From Alicyclobacillus sp. ALC3 (GTDB taxonomy: Bacteria; Bacillota; Bacilli; Alicyclobacillales; Alicyclobacillaceae): a DNA stretch of 64,000 bases. The DNA lies in the NCBI RefSeq assembly GCF_028751195.1, contig NZ_CP066784.1, positions 4,154,001 to 4,218,000 on the forward strand, read 5' to 3'. The notes beneath the pieces are model-generated. The model was not told the origin of the DNA and ran no database searches. It saw nothing but the letters and a program-made list of their open reading frames with translations. Made by a program: the position numbers and the translations under genes. This document shows, one piece after another, positions 42,618 to 52,479 of the stretch. Each line of letters starts with the position of its first letter. Within the stretch, counting starts at the first letter, position 1.

Positions 42618-44117
42618 CTAGCGGAATTTTACTCGCACGTTGATCCCATATCCGTTTCGCGTGTACTCAACCCGCTCAATGATCTGTTTGAGCAACCGAT
42701 TCTTTTCATCTGGTTTTTTGTCGAGGAGTTTCCACACGTTGTTCAGTTTTTCGATTCGTTCTAACCTATCCCGGTCGGATACAGGCCCACCAAGCTGCAA
42801 CGTTTCCTTTAGCTGCTGAATTTCGTTCTCTTTTTTCGTGATGAGATCTTTCTGACGATCCAGTCGCGATCGATACTCCTGCTTTGTCAAGTCTCCGGAG
42901 ACATAGAGGTCTTTAAGCCGGGTTACACCTTCGTGCAAAGTGTCCAGTTCTGTCTCTCTCAACCGCAAAACCATTTGCGGTGTCATGTCGGGGGAAGCCG
43001 TTATTTGAATGGGTTTCGAACGGATTTCTTCTTCGTAGTCCCGTAGGCTTTCAACCACCGCTAGATCCACATGTTCAAGGTCGGCACCAGGATTACCGCA
43101 GCGGTTCCCGTACGGATCGATTTTCTGACATTTCTTCACCAGAATGCGGCCATTCTCCTTGGGCTGAAATTGCATGGAGGAACCACACTTGCCGCAGAAT
43201 ACAAGCCCGGAGTACACGTAGGTCCCATGTCTCGTTCGTTTGTTCTGGATTCGACGCTGTTCCAAAAGTTTGACGATCTTCGCATGTTCTTCTGGAGTTT
43301 TCACGGCGGGATGCGCGTTTTCGACGACCACCCAATTCTCTCGTGAATTGATGCGAAAAGGAGCCGTTTTTCGGTTCTTGTGCAGCCCACCGCTCGTCTT
43401 GCCGTAGACTATGCGCCCGAGGTGAACTTCGTTGAGTGCAAGGCGGTATAACACGCTCTCCTGCCACAACTTGCCCTTGGGCGAAGGAATGCCCATGCGG
43501 TTTAGCTCCCAGCAGATTGCAGCACACGTGGCTCCACTGAGGAGTCGTTTCTTGATAAGTTGGTAAATCTCGAATTTATCGGGGTCGATGGCAAGAGATT
43601 TTGCTTCGGAGTTGTAGACGTAGGGGAAGGGGGCGGGACCATTTGTCCAGTGTCCGAGCCGTGCTCCAATCTTCTTGCCGCGTTGAAAACGCTTCTTGAT
43701 CATTCGGTATTCATACCTTGCAAAGACGCCTTCGATATCGGTGATCAGTTCCTGGTCTTCGTCGTTTAGGTCGTACACCCGACTGGGCGTCACCACCAGG
43801 GTGTTCGAGAGCTTGAGGACTTTTTCCACTCGGGCGCGGTCTTCCTTATCGCCGCGACTCAAGCGATCATAGTCCATTACCACGACCGCGTCGTAAAAGT
43901 CGTTCTCTACGTCCTTTAGGAGTCGCTTGAATTCCGTGCGATAGTCGATGCTGTCGGAACTGCCGATTTCCCGGTAGATTACATATCGCCAGTTGTTCTT
44001 TCGAACGAGATCGGTGAGCGCGGTTTCGTGCTTTAGCAAAACGTCTTCTTCTCCATCGGTGTCGTCGCGGCTTTTACGCAGGTAGACCGCGACTTCGTAG
44101 ATCTTTTTTTGTTCCAT
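42618..44117 (-). CDS. Large serine recombinase (ICE integrase)
   Basis: 499 residues. The catalytic domain begins AVYLRKSRDDTDGEEDV with nucleophile Ser16, and includes VVMDYDRLSRGDKEDRARVE. The recombinase domain follows (GIPSPKGKLWQESVLYRLAL). A zinc ribbon, FCGKCGSSM with a second Cys pair at KKCQ and RCGNPG, is near residues 310-345. A coiled coil runs from about 375 to 445. Such enzymes integrate and excise phages and conjugative elements. Its position at the left edge of the conjugation genes marks the ICE end, and the attachment site should lie just left of 42618. Confidence 0.93.
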   Translation of the reverse strand: MEQKKIYEVAVYLRKSRDDTDGEEDVLLKHETALTDLVRKNNWRYVIYREIGSSDSIDYRTEFKRLLKDVENDFYDAVVVMDYDRLSRGDKEDRARVEKVLKLSNTLVVTPSRVYDLNDEDQELITDIEGVFARYEYRMIKKRFQRGKKIGARLGHWTNGPAPFPYVYNSEAKSLAIDPDKFEIYQLIKKRLLSGATCAAICWELNRMGIPSPKGKLWQESVLYRLALNEVHLGRIVYGKTSGGLHKNRKTAPFRINSRENWVVVENAHPAVKTPEEHAKIVKLLEQRRIQNKRTRHGTYVYSGLVFCGKCGSSMQFQPKENGRILVKKCQKIDPYGNRCGNPGADLEHVDLAVVESLRDYEEEIRSKPIQITASPDMTPQMVLRLRETELDTLHEGVTRLKDLYVSGDLTKQEYRSRLDRQKDLITKKENEIQQLKETLQLGGPVSDRDRLERIEKLNNVWKLLDKKPDEKNRLLKQIIERVEYTRNGYGINVRVKFR

Positions 44118-44297
44118 TTGGGATCACCTCCGGTGACGTGTAGAAGTTTCCGACGGCGTGTATTCCGCATTCGCCGGGTGGCTCCATCACACGTCCCTTC
44201 TCTTGTCCGGTCATGGAGCCCCGATTGGATGTCCAACTTAGCTCTGCGTGTTTGGACAGTCAACGGCAGGAGATGGAAGCAGGCAGATGTGCACTCT

Positions 44298-44537
44298 TCA
44301 CTTGAATGTAGTGTGTGTAGATTCGGCGCGCGGCGATGGGCGATGATCTTCGCCGATAGGGGAACTGTCGGTGCGTTCAGGTTTCGCGTTGTCCGTCACC
44401 GCCAGGTCGCAATGCACGATGGTGGACTCCTGACACACCGAGCAGCGGATGACGATGTCACCATGGTGTATGGAGAACAGTTCAGGGCTCACGAAGGAGT
44501 AGTGGCCCTTGGGGCAAATGAATATGGGTTTGCTCAT
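44298..44537 (-). CDS. Small zinc-ribbon-like ICE protein
   Basis: 79 residues starting at ATG 44537 (AGAGGGATG site upstream). Cys in KPIFICPKGHYSF and the later RCSVCQE suggest a small zinc-binding fold. The C-terminus is polar and disordered. No family recognised. First of several small genes between the integrase and the conjugation operon. Confidence 0.55.
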   Translation of the reverse strand: MSKPIFICPKGHYSFVSPELFSIHHGDIVIRCSVCQESTIVHCDLAVTDNAKPERTDSSPIGEDHRPSPRAESTHTTFK

Positions 44538-44595
44538 TATCATCCCTCTTTCGATGAATGGTGTGTGCGACGTGGCCGCTCCAGAGAGTGGGTGG

Positions 44596-44922
44596 TCAAA
44601 AGTCCATGCCACCTCTGTACTTGCGTTCTTCATATGCCCAATCGATGTCGTGATCGTGAAAGCAGGCGTATACGTTGTCGACGACCGGGCGATATTTCGC
44701 AGCCGGTAGACCCCCGTCCCAACCGCGGTCGTAGTTGACTAGGGCATGAAAAAGGCCGTCCCCTTTTTTCGGGACGACCATCAGGGCGGAAATTCTGCCA
44801 TCGTTGATGCCAAACTTCGAAGGCTCGTCAAACACACGCGCGTGAATGTAATATCCGTCGACGTACCCTTCATACCACGTCCCGCCGAAATGGCTCGGCT
44901 TGACTATGAAATCGTATTGCAT
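44596..44922 (-). CDS. Hypothetical ICE protein
   Basis: 108 residues rich in Tyr and Trp, with regular short strands: FGGTWYEGYVDGYYIHARVF, then INDGRISALMVV and LVNYDRGWDG. It looks like a small beta-rich domain seen in unnamed proteins of mobile elements. A GGAGGCATC-type ribosome site precedes ATG 44922. No enzymatic motif is visible. Confidence 0.65.
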   Translation of the reverse strand: MQYDFIVKPSHFGGTWYEGYVDGYYIHARVFDEPSKFGINDGRISALMVVPKKGDGLFHALVNYDRGWDGGLPAAKYRPVVDNVYACFHDHDIDWAYEERKYRGGMDF

Positions 44923-44941
44923 GAGCGATGCCTCCTGTTCT

Positions 44942-45142
44942 TTATTCCTCGGGCTCGATGCCGTACATCACGCCTTCCACGTACTCGTGTTTGTGATCCA
45001 TCAACCAAGAGACCGTATCCCGGTTGTTTAGCATATTGGCCAGTTGCACCACCGCGCGGTAGTCCAACATATTGGTGGCTCCAGACTGACGGATTGCTTC
45101 CAGGCCTTGAAATACAGATTTGGGTACTCGAATCTTGTCCAT
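44942..45142 (-). CDS. DUF5049-like small protein
   Basis: 66 residues. The text RVPKSVFQGLEAIRQSGATN followed by MLDYRAVVQLANML matches my memory of DUF5049 proteins found in phages and conjugative elements (pattern IR-S-G-x-TNM-x-DY-x-V). Function unknown; possibly DNA- or protein-binding. GGAGGAG precedes ATG 45142. Confidence 0.7.
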   Translation of the reverse strand: MDKIRVPKSVFQGLEAIRQSGATNMLDYRAVVQLANMLNNRDTVSWLMDHKHEYVEGVMYGIEPEE

Positions 45143-45288
45143 CTTGCTTCTCCTCCTCCAATGGGTGATTGGTTGCCGTCTCGGACGGATGATTTATATA
45201 CGTGATGCGCTTCGACGTACAGACGATTCCAGACCTTTATTCCTATCGCGAACCGTTTGCACTTTCATCTCAGAATTCCTGTGGCGGG

Positions 45289-45462
45289 TCAGTCCTCATC
45301 GATGACCAGGTAGTAGAAACTTGTATGACCCATTCGGAATTGGTAGCCATACATGAGTTGCGCGTACGTGATCAGTTCCAATGCTTCTGCTTTACTCTCC
45401 ACCTCGAGACTGCCTTCCTTGCGCACGCGCCGTACTTTGTCTTTCATGTCTGTATGTTCCAC
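45289..45462 (-). CDS. Small hypothetical ICE protein
   Basis: 57 residues from GTG 45462, which has GAGGAGG seven bases upstream. The sequence ends in GYQFRMGHTSFYYLVIDED and is acidic, with one amphipathic helix (ESKAEALELITYAQLMY). No family recognised. It follows the same small-gene block. Confidence 0.5.
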   Translation of the reverse strand: MEHTDMKDKVRRVRKEGSLEVESKAEALELITYAQLMYGYQFRMGHTSFYYLVIDED

Positions 45463-45558
45463 GTTTGTATCCTCCTCGTTCAGTGAGTCATCGTAGCTCT
45501 GGGTACAGATAAAGACAAGTCGCAAATTGCAGAGCAGATGAGCAGGATTCCAGGTGCG

Positions 45559-46497
45559 TCACGGACCGCTTTGGGGTGGGGATGAGGTACTCAATACCGG
45601 TGTCTGCGCGAGGCTTGGCGGCATGGGGCTGACGGACCAAAGTACAGGTAGTAGGGTGGCCTGTTCCTGGATTGAAATGGTCACGCCGTGGACACCTGCG
45701 GTACCGAGCGATTCCCCGGCGTGTACCCCTTCGGCTGACGTAACCGACGGCTGAAGACCTTGTTCGGTCACGGTGAGCCCATCTGCAAGATCAAGTCGGA
45801 TTGTCGTCCCGGTGACTGAGGCTACAGTTCCTTGATGGATGGCACGGACTATTGTGCCGGGTGGGCAATGAATCGCAATGCTGAATGGGTCGCTGCCGCC
45901 AGTAGAAACAGAACGGAATGAATCCCTCGTGTCCGCTACTGGCCATACCCAATCGGAACTCAGTGGATTCCACGTCTGATAGATGGTTGCCAACTGGAGA
46001 ACTTCTCGCACATAGTCGCTCGAGTGGTTGTATTGAAAGACCGCCTGAGCTGGGTTCTTCTTCGCATCGTTGGCGGACAAATACTTCGCCGCGGAGAAGA
46101 TCGCGTCCACCGGATCGTACGGGTCGGCTTTGCCGTCGCCGTCTGCATCGACGCCATATGCAGCCCAGGTCGCCGGTTCAAACTGCATCCACCCGATGGC
46201 TCCCGCGGAGGACAAGGCTAAATCACGGCCGAAGTTCGTTTCCACCCGGTTGATCCCCGCCAAAATGGCCCAAGGCACGTGATACTTCGCACCCGCGGCG
46301 TGATAGATCGGAATGAGCTGTGGTGGGATCGGCTCCACGGCAACTGCAGCCGACAACGGGAGCGCATTGTCACGGGACGAAATGATCGCCCCAAGCGATA
46401 CGATGAGCAGAAGGGACAGGAACAGGACCATCACGACACCCCAGAAGCCCAGCACCCCAATTCCCCACAGGACAATCTTCCGGGCGGGATGTTTCAA
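45559..46497 (-). CDS. VirB1-like lytic transglycosylase of the conjugation system
   Basis: 312 residues. An N-terminal membrane anchor (LWGIGVLGFWGVVMVLFLSL) is followed by a lysozyme-like SLT domain: INRVETNFGRDLALSSAGAI with catalytic Glu in VETNFG, then GWMQFEPATWAAYGVD and AVFQYNHSSDYV. The C-terminal 110 residues resemble a degenerate M23/lysostaphin fold (GTIVRAIHQGTVASVTGTTI) without its metal ligands. It would open the cell wall for the mating channel. Its start overlaps the VirB6-like stop (ATGA). Confidence 0.87.
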   Translation of the reverse strand: MKHPARKIVLWGIGVLGFWGVVMVLFLSLLLIVSLGAIISSRDNALPLSAAVAVEPIPPQLIPIYHAAGAKYHVPWAILAGINRVETNFGRDLALSSAGAIGWMQFEPATWAAYGVDADGDGKADPYDPVDAIFSAAKYLSANDAKKNPAQAVFQYNHSSDYVREVLQLATIYQTWNPLSSDWVWPVADTRDSFRSVSTGGSDPFSIAIHCPPGTIVRAIHQGTVASVTGTTIRLDLADGLTVTEQGLQPSVTSAEGVHAGESLGTAGVHGVTISIQEQATLLPVLWSVSPMPPSLAQTPVLSTSSPPQSGP

Positions 46498-48062
46498 TCG
46501 TCCTCACCACCATCGCCACCACGGTTCTTCGGCCGTAGACGGCGATAGAGATTCTTGGCAAAATCCGATGATCGGTTGACCGAGGTCGTGGTCTCCCGCC
46601 AATGTTCGCGCACGTATACGGCCGACGTGCGCATCATCTCGTGGGGCGTCGGCGCGCCCACCTTCGAGAGGATGGCACCGAGAATTCGTTTACGAAACAG
46701 GAAGGCGAGAAAAAACAGCAGTGACACGAATACCTGTTGCAGGATGAGCAGCCCGGTCGTGCGGGTCAACACATCTGCGAGGAGTAGTGTGATGCCGAAA
46801 TAAAACCCATAGACGACTTTGGTGCCGAGTGCCCCGATGAGCCAGCCGAGCCAGGAGCGGACAAATGCAAATCCACGTCCCGGTATGAGACCGACCAGAA
46901 ACACAATGGGCGAGACGAGGATGAGCGCGAGCGCCATCTCCTGTGCTGCCACCAGCATACCAGCGATGACGACCACAAAAATTAGGAACATGACGGAGGC
47001 GACGAGGGAGAACAACGCGATCACCATCCTTGGCACCACGCTGCCTGCGCCCAGTACATCCGGCATATCCGGGTGCCCACCATGATTAATGGAAGGGTCC
47101 CCGAGGGTGGTGGCGAGGATGGTGCGCTGCTGGGATCCGTCCGGATAAGCGCGCATCAGGGTCATCCAGTCTTCCTCCGGTGTTACGGTCAGAGAGAGGT
47201 TGTCCGATGCAGCGGCTTTCGTAATCGCGGTGGCCTCTGCGGGTGTGACGCGGATCGGCTGTTGTTCTGTTCGGTTGAACTCCCCGATGGTCCATGGCCG
47301 CGTCACAAACAAATCCCACACCTGATTCCCCGTGACAATCAGTTCCGTATCGGCAGCTTGCTTTGGGGAGAGAGAAGACGTCCCCTCGATTTGCTGAAAC
47401 GGCTGTGCCAAAGCCCCCATCGTCACTTGCGAGAGATGGTCCATCGTGTTCGACAAAAACCGGATGTCCGGTCCGCTGTTCGTCATGAAGAAGAATCCCC
47501 CTGCCAGCACCACGACACTGGCGAGGATGCCGGACCACACCCGCGCGGGCTGGTTATCCACCATCCCCTTTTTGACGGCCCACGCGGCGAGTGCGATGAG
47601 GCTGAAGGGGAGGAAGCGGCCAAATAGACTCTGGCGCAGGCCAATGAGTAGCGGCGTCACCGCTGCTAACTGGTCGTTGACAAGTTGCGTATGAAACCCT
47701 AGTTCCGAAAGAAAGATACCAAAGCGCGTGATGAATCCGGAGCCGATGAATATCCAACTGGCGATCGCGTTGCCAAGGTACGGGATCGGGTCGCCCAGAC
47801 TCGGTTTCAAACCGCCCCATTCCCACGTGACTAGGCTGTATCCGAGGTCGAAGGCGTATCGGTCCGGCGGATAGATACGGTAGGTCGGTGTCGTTGTTAC
47901 AGTGACCCCAATTTGGCTTTCGGTCGGCAGAATCTGATTCATCATCGTCGAGGTCGGGGTGGTGGATGCGAACGCTGGCTTGATGCTGAATAGCAAGGTT
48001 GCAGTAGAGCAGGCAACGACGGCAATCAGGATACTTGGCCACACCCCTCGTTTTCGTTTCAT
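46494..48062 (-). CDS. VirB6/TrbL-like conjugation membrane protein
   Basis: 522 residues with a cleavable or anchor signal (ILIAVVACSTATLLFSIKPA), then a large soluble loop and a block of five or six membrane segments between about 320 and 470. The C-terminal tail is basic and likely cytoplasmic. This layout is that of the polytopic channel protein of Gram-positive T4SS (VirB6/TcpH-type). Start and stop overlap neighbours by 4 bases. The role rests mainly on topology and position. Confidence 0.75.
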   Translation of the reverse strand: MKRKRGVWPSILIAVVACSTATLLFSIKPAFASTTPTSTMMNQILPTESQIGVTVTTTPTYRIYPPDRYAFDLGYSLVTWEWGGLKPSLGDPIPYLGNAIASWIFIGSGFITRFGIFLSELGFHTQLVNDQLAAVTPLLIGLRQSLFGRFLPFSLIALAAWAVKKGMVDNQPARVWSGILASVVVLAGGFFFMTNSGPDIRFLSNTMDHLSQVTMGALAQPFQQIEGTSSLSPKQAADTELIVTGNQVWDLFVTRPWTIGEFNRTEQQPIRVTPAEATAITKAAASDNLSLTVTPEEDWMTLMRAYPDGSQQRTILATTLGDPSINHGGHPDMPDVLGAGSVVPRMVIALFSLVASVMFLIFVVVIAGMLVAAQEMALALILVSPIVFLVGLIPGRGFAFVRSWLGWLIGALGTKVVYGFYFGITLLLADVLTRTTGLLILQQVFVSLLFFLAFLFRKRILGAILSKVGAPTPHEMMRTSAVYVREHWRETTTSVNRSSDFAKNLYRRLRPKNRGGDGGEDD

Positions 48063-50527
48063 AATGTTGCCCTCCCGCCAACTGACGTGTTGAAGACGTC
48101 GAGCAGGTCGTCCGGGGTTGGGTCGATGTAGATGCGGCCGACGCGCCCTTCAATGTCCTTCATAAAACAGTCACCGGAACGCAGGCTGCGGAACTCTTGC
48201 CAGAGTGTTGCTTCGTCCGGATCGAGGCCGAGAAGGATGGCGTTGTCGGAGCTGGCACGCGGGTCCTCGGTGCGAAAACAGAAGATGGCGCCGAGGTTGT
48301 TCCTCAGTTCCTCCTCGGCAATGTCACCGGGGTTTTGCGTGACCAGGATGGGCACGACACCGTAGGAACGGCCCATGCGCACCGTCTCGTCGATGAGTTG
48401 CCGCCCTTCCGGGAACGATCGTAGGAGCCACGCTTCATCGATGCCAAACAACTTGAGAGTCCCGGGTTCCGCATGAAACAGGCGTTCCCGACCGAGCGTC
48501 GCCATGAGATACATCATGCCGACACCGAACCGTTCATTGGGCGTCAGGGATACGGTTTCACCGGGGGCGCGTTTGGGGAGGGGAAGGCTGGCGAGACTGG
48601 CCACGACGAAGCGTGTACTTGGCAGTGAACTCTGTCCTTCGTCCCGGGCAAACACCAAGCGACCATACGGACTTTTCATATACCCCTGAAGCCTTGTGTA
48701 ACAACGGCGTGCCTCCACGCGAAGCGCCTCGTGCCCGCCGGTCTGGGCCAGGCGCTGCATTTCGTTCATGAAGCGCGACAGGTCGCGGGGACCGTTCGTG
48801 AAGACCCTTTCGACAGCCTCCATGATGACGTCTGCACGTTCATCGCTACGTCCGCCATCCAAGAGCAAACTCAGGTAATCGAGGGCGACCGCCTGACAGC
48901 GCTCTTCGCTTTGGGCCAACCGAAACGGATTGATGCGGGTCCGAGACCCGGCAGACAAATCAAGCACGGTCAGGTCGCGTGCAATCTCAGGAATGCGGGA
49001 GAAACACTTATCCTCGTCTTTGGGGTCAATGCTGAAGATGCTGCCCCCCCGGTTGTAGGCCAGATAGAAGAGAAGTTTTTTCAGGACTGATTTCCCGCCG
49101 CCAAGTGTTCCGACAATGCCGATGGCTCCACTGCGGTTCATCTCGCTGGACATGGGGCGTGCCAAATCTAAAAGCACCGGCGTTCCTTGCTGCGTGCGGC
49201 CGATGTAGTCGCCGGTCGGATCCCCAGCATCTCGACTCCCATGGGGGACCCCTGCGGCCAGGTAACCTGGGTCCATGGGGAGGTCCCACGGCTTTTTTGC
49301 GATATCGGTTCCTGGAAAGAAGTCGAGAAACCCGCGCGCTTGGTCACCCGGAGAGCGGACGACCCGCAGGTGCTGGCTGCTGCACAGCTGTGCGAACTGC
49401 GTCGCACGCGCTTCTAATGCCTCGCGGGTGGGGGCAAAAACAGCGAAGGTGACCGTCGCATGAACGAGCGGCATGCCGCGCTGCAGTTTGTGTTCCAGCA
49501 GTCGGCCGCGATCACCTGCCCATTCGAGCGTGAGGGGGAGATCACCTGTGCCCTCGACATACTCACGTTGTTGATCCTTCAGTGCCTTGCGGCTGCGCTC
49601 CAGCCCCGCGGCTGCCGTATGCGGCGCTTCGACATCCAGGTGGATGCTGTATTCGATCGGATCGTGTACGTCATCCAGGCGGTACAGCCACTCTTGCCCA
49701 ACGTCCGAGACCTCTTCTGGTACGTCGACCAGGAAGTAAAACGCCTGCCAACTGCTCTTCTCCCCATCATCCTGATGGTGGACGACCAGCGTCTTCATCC
49801 GCTCTTCCACCACGGAATCCCCGGAGATGAGGATGGGTAGGGAGGTACGGGGACGGATTAGGACGCGTTCGCCGCGCACCGCAATCTGATAGCTTGGATC
49901 CAGCCCCAATCGCGGCGTCGATTCGCCGGGTAGCCCCCGGTGAAAGGAATGGCGGAGCAGCCATTCCAGATCCGAACTCTGCAGACGCTCAGCGCCCAGT
50001 GCCGTACGGACGGATTGTGCTATAAGTGCCTCTGCGCCAAGGGCGTCCTCCAATACCCGGCGGTCCACCTCGCCGGATGGTGTGGCGAGGAACTGTTGTT
50101 CGAGAGCGCGCCCAAACCCCGTCACCCAGTCACGAATCGACATCAGGGTTTGACCGGGACCGGTGAGGCGGATGTCCGGCGGTGTAAAGCGAGAGCGGGG
50201 TAACTTCACGAGGAGAAAGAGTGAACGTCGCCAGGGATGGGTGTCTGCGACCTTTTGAATGACCGCATCTCGATACCGCTCAAACTCTTTACCTTGCGCC
50301 CCTTCCTTTGCAAAGAACCCCGTGGGGCGAATCTCGTCGGTCAGGGACAGGAGATGGCAGGCCCCGCGATACGTGTGCAGAAATTCGCGAAGACCATCGA
50401 CGATCGCCCGCTTCTTGGCGGTGGATTGAAACGCGTAGGGCTGCTGAGGAATCCGGTACGCCGCCCATGTCTGAAGCCGCGCGTCGAAGACCACATTTTG
50501 CTCATAGTAGAGGACGGGACATCTCAT
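48059..50527 (-). CDS. VirB4-family conjugation ATPase
   Basis: 822 residues. An N-terminal region of about 400 residues precedes the motor. Walker A is GTLGGGKSVLKKLLFYLAYN, Walker B is LKLFGIDEAWLL, and the VPILVTQNPGDIAEEELRNN segment plus GAIFCFRTED follow as in VirB4/TcpF/TraE proteins. It powers assembly of the transfer channel at the membrane. ATG 50527 overlaps the TcpE stop by 4 bases. Confidence 0.92.
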   Translation of the reverse strand: MRCPVLYYEQNVVFDARLQTWAAYRIPQQPYAFQSTAKKRAIVDGLREFLHTYRGACHLLSLTDEIRPTGFFAKEGAQGKEFERYRDAVIQKVADTHPWRRSLFLLVKLPRSRFTPPDIRLTGPGQTLMSIRDWVTGFGRALEQQFLATPSGEVDRRVLEDALGAEALIAQSVRTALGAERLQSSDLEWLLRHSFHRGLPGESTPRLGLDPSYQIAVRGERVLIRPRTSLPILISGDSVVEERMKTLVVHHQDDGEKSSWQAFYFLVDVPEEVSDVGQEWLYRLDDVHDPIEYSIHLDVEAPHTAAAGLERSRKALKDQQREYVEGTGDLPLTLEWAGDRGRLLEHKLQRGMPLVHATVTFAVFAPTREALEARATQFAQLCSSQHLRVVRSPGDQARGFLDFFPGTDIAKKPWDLPMDPGYLAAGVPHGSRDAGDPTGDYIGRTQQGTPVLLDLARPMSSEMNRSGAIGIVGTLGGGKSVLKKLLFYLAYNRGGSIFSIDPKDEDKCFSRIPEIARDLTVLDLSAGSRTRINPFRLAQSEERCQAVALDYLSLLLDGGRSDERADVIMEAVERVFTNGPRDLSRFMNEMQRLAQTGGHEALRVEARRCYTRLQGYMKSPYGRLVFARDEGQSSLPSTRFVVASLASLPLPKRAPGETVSLTPNERFGVGMMYLMATLGRERLFHAEPGTLKLFGIDEAWLLRSFPEGRQLIDETVRMGRSYGVVPILVTQNPGDIAEEELRNNLGAIFCFRTEDPRASSDNAILLGLDPDEATLWQEFRSLRSGDCFMKDIEGRVGRIYIDPTPDDLLDVFNTSVGGRATL

Positions 50528-51228
50528 CCGTCACCGCTCCTTTTATGCAGATGCGCGGCCGCGTCCGATGCGTGTAGGGTGATGTCTGCTGGTGCCGTCA
50601 TGGTCCACATCCACCAACCTCGTCTATGCTTGGAGCGGATGTCGTCTACGTTCGTGTGGACATGGGCGGGTAGAGGGACGAGGGAGAAACGGTGTGTGCG
50701 TTCGTGCCAGTGCAGTTTCGACGGTGGGTATACACGAAGCACGGAACCCGGCTCCAGTGTGCCGTCAAGGGATTCGGTCATGAAGAATTTGATCCGAATT
50801 CCCGTCGCGACATCGACCACGTGGTACCTGCGTACTGTGAGGGGCCAGTGAACCATCCGCCTGGTGTGCGGTGGGGAGATACGCTCGAATCGGCGAAAGT
50901 ATTTCTTGTTCAACAGATACCGAAGGATGTCTCGGAGGTAGGCAGAGGTTGATTTGCCGGCAGGGTCTAATTTGTGGAGGATGTAAGCGAGTCCTGCCGG
51001 ACCGAGGCTAAGCGTGAGCGCCGGACCGAAGGGGGAGAACCAGGCTAGGATCGGGATCACGTGGTAGAACACCCAAAAAAGGAGAAAGGCCTGCAGCCAG
51101 AGCAGGATGAGATCGCGGTCAATCGGCATCCAAAGTCGAATGTCCCCAATCTGGTAGAGGACCGTCTTGACTCGAAAAAGAGAGCGATAGGCGGTGTATC
51201 GCGTCTCAAGAGCGCCCGCCTTTTCCAC
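50524..51228 (-). CDS. tcpE: TcpE-family conjugal transfer protein
   Basis: 234 residues. The pattern YRSLFRVKTVLYQIGDIRLW, two membrane helices (LLWLQAFLLFWVFYHVIPIL and a second after GPALTLSLGP), and DPAGKSTSAYLRDILRYLLN match the TcpE family of pCW3/Tn916-type systems. The C-terminal about 100 residues are an extra basic domain. TcpE is part of the mating complex. Coupled to VirB4. Confidence 0.85.
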   Translation of the reverse strand: MEKAGALETRYTAYRSLFRVKTVLYQIGDIRLWMPIDRDLILLWLQAFLLFWVFYHVIPILAWFSPFGPALTLSLGPAGLAYILHKLDPAGKSTSAYLRDILRYLLNKKYFRRFERISPPHTRRMVHWPLTVRRYHVVDVATGIRIKFFMTESLDGTLEPGSVLRVYPPSKLHWHERTHRFSLVPLPAHVHTNVDDIRSKHRRGWWMWTMTAPADITLHASDAAAHLHKRSGDG

Positions 51229-51260
51229 GGTGTATCACACTCCTTTCTCGATAGGCTCGA

Positions 51261-51491
51261 TTAGCTGCCCACGTTGATGCCGAGCTTTTGTAACAGGTAT
51301 GTCGCGAGAAACTCGGCGATTTTCGGGAAGAACACGAAAATGGCGAGAATGCACGAGAGGATGATGTGCGACCATAGGTGATTGTGCTCGCCCCTGGCGT
51401 ACAGTTTCACGCCGCGATAGACCGCGATGCAGAGGAAGACCGCTTGAAGCACATGTTCCGCCCAATTGATCCCCGTGGTGATAAAGTCCAC
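51261..51491 (-). CDS. TcpD-like small membrane protein
   Basis: 76 residues with two membrane segments (AEHVLQAVFLCIAVYRGVKL and IILSCILAIFVFFPKI) separated by a basic loop, matching the small TcpD/VirB2-3-type subunit by size and position. GTG 51491 is preferred: GGAGG ends eight bases upstream, while in-frame GTG 51500 overlaps it. Confidence 0.65.
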   Translation of the reverse strand: MDFITTGINWAEHVLQAVFLCIAVYRGVKLYARGEHNHLWSHIILSCILAIFVFFPKIAEFLATYLLQKLGINVGS

Positions 51492-51651
51492 GAAACTCAC
51501 CTCCTTGTCCTACTTCCAAGTAGCTGTCCACAAATGGGCAGGTACGTCCTATCCGTCAGTGCATACGCCAACGAGGGGTTTCAATCGGTTGAGAACGCCT
51601 GCGGTGAGGTTGCTTCACTCTTGAAATTTCTGATAACGGTTTCTGCGGGAT

Positions 51652-52479
51652 TCAGGGCGCAAGCGAGGAGATAAACCACTTGCCGCTGTTCTGGATCATG
51701 CTCAGGGCGTACGTCTGTGAGATCTCCACCTTTGCGGCCGGGTCCAACACTTCGATGCTGACGATCGCGGTATACGGGCCGTGGCCAAGCACCTGCAGGT
51801 CCGTGAGTGACTTCCATGTGAAGAGGCCACCCAAGGGTTCGATGTTTGTGCCGGGTGCGACGAAATTCGTGAGATCTGCAGACGTTTGGCCAGACAGATA
51901 CGCCTGCAGAAAAGAGACGACGACAGGGCGAAGTGCGGCCGACACGGCATCCGGTGCGGAAGACGCAGTTGGTGCTGTGTTGATCGCGCCCGCGTGGGAC
52001 ACGGGTTTTACAATCGGGGGATTGATGACGGCCGGATGCCCGGCAGTGTCAAAACTGACGGGTACGGTGAGGTGGATGAGCGGGTGCAGGTTGGTTTCGG
52101 CGTAGACGTCGACGAGAAATTCCTTCGGGCCGCGCCTGGTCAGTCGAATTGGAAACACGGCTTCCACTACTTGCGTTGTCTTTCCTTGGGACACCGGCCC
52201 CGGAAAACTACTGCCAAGCACGGAGGAGGCGACAAAAGGCTGCATTTGCGATTGCCACTCTTGGGCTGTTTCGCCAACAGGCCACGTCAGCCAGGCGCGG
52301 GTAAATGCAGCGGCGAATTCCGATGCGCTCTGATCCTGCAACACAGTGGATTCACGAAGTCCTGGACGGCTCGGTTTCGGGTGAACGGGATGGGTCAGAA
52401 AGCCGATAGAACCCATGGTCGACACGATCAGCATGGGCCAGAGGAGCGCGCGGGTCAGGAGGATGCGTGCCTGGATCAT
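51652..52479 (-). CDS. TcpC-like conjugation protein
   Basis: 275 residues. An N-terminal membrane helix (LTRALLWPMLIVSTMGSIGF) is followed by two NTF2-like domains, as in TcpC/Orf13 proteins that form the wall-side scaffold of the Gram-positive mating channel (FAAAFTRAWLTWPVGETAQE begins the first, FLQAYLSGQTSADLTNFVAP the second). The start overlaps the upstream Replic_Relax stop. Confidence 0.82.
   Translation of the reverse strand: MIQARILLTRALLWPMLIVSTMGSIGFLTHPVHPKPSRPGLRESTVLQDQSASEFAAAFTRAWLTWPVGETAQEWQSQMQPFVASSVLGSSFPGPVSQGKTTQVVEAVFPIRLTRRGPKEFLVDVYAETNLHPLIHLTVPVSFDTAGHPAVINPPIVKPVSHAGAINTAPTASSAPDAVSAALRPVVVSFLQAYLSGQTSADLTNFVAPGTNIEPLGGLFTWKSLTDLQVLGHGPYTAIVSIEVLDPAAKVEISQTYALSMIQNSGKWFISSLAP

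Noticed and set aside
45918..46579. Several plus-strand frames of 60-110 codons
   Set aside because: They are antisense to the transglycosylase and VirB6-like genes, with the arginine/proline-rich composition expected of high-GC shadows.
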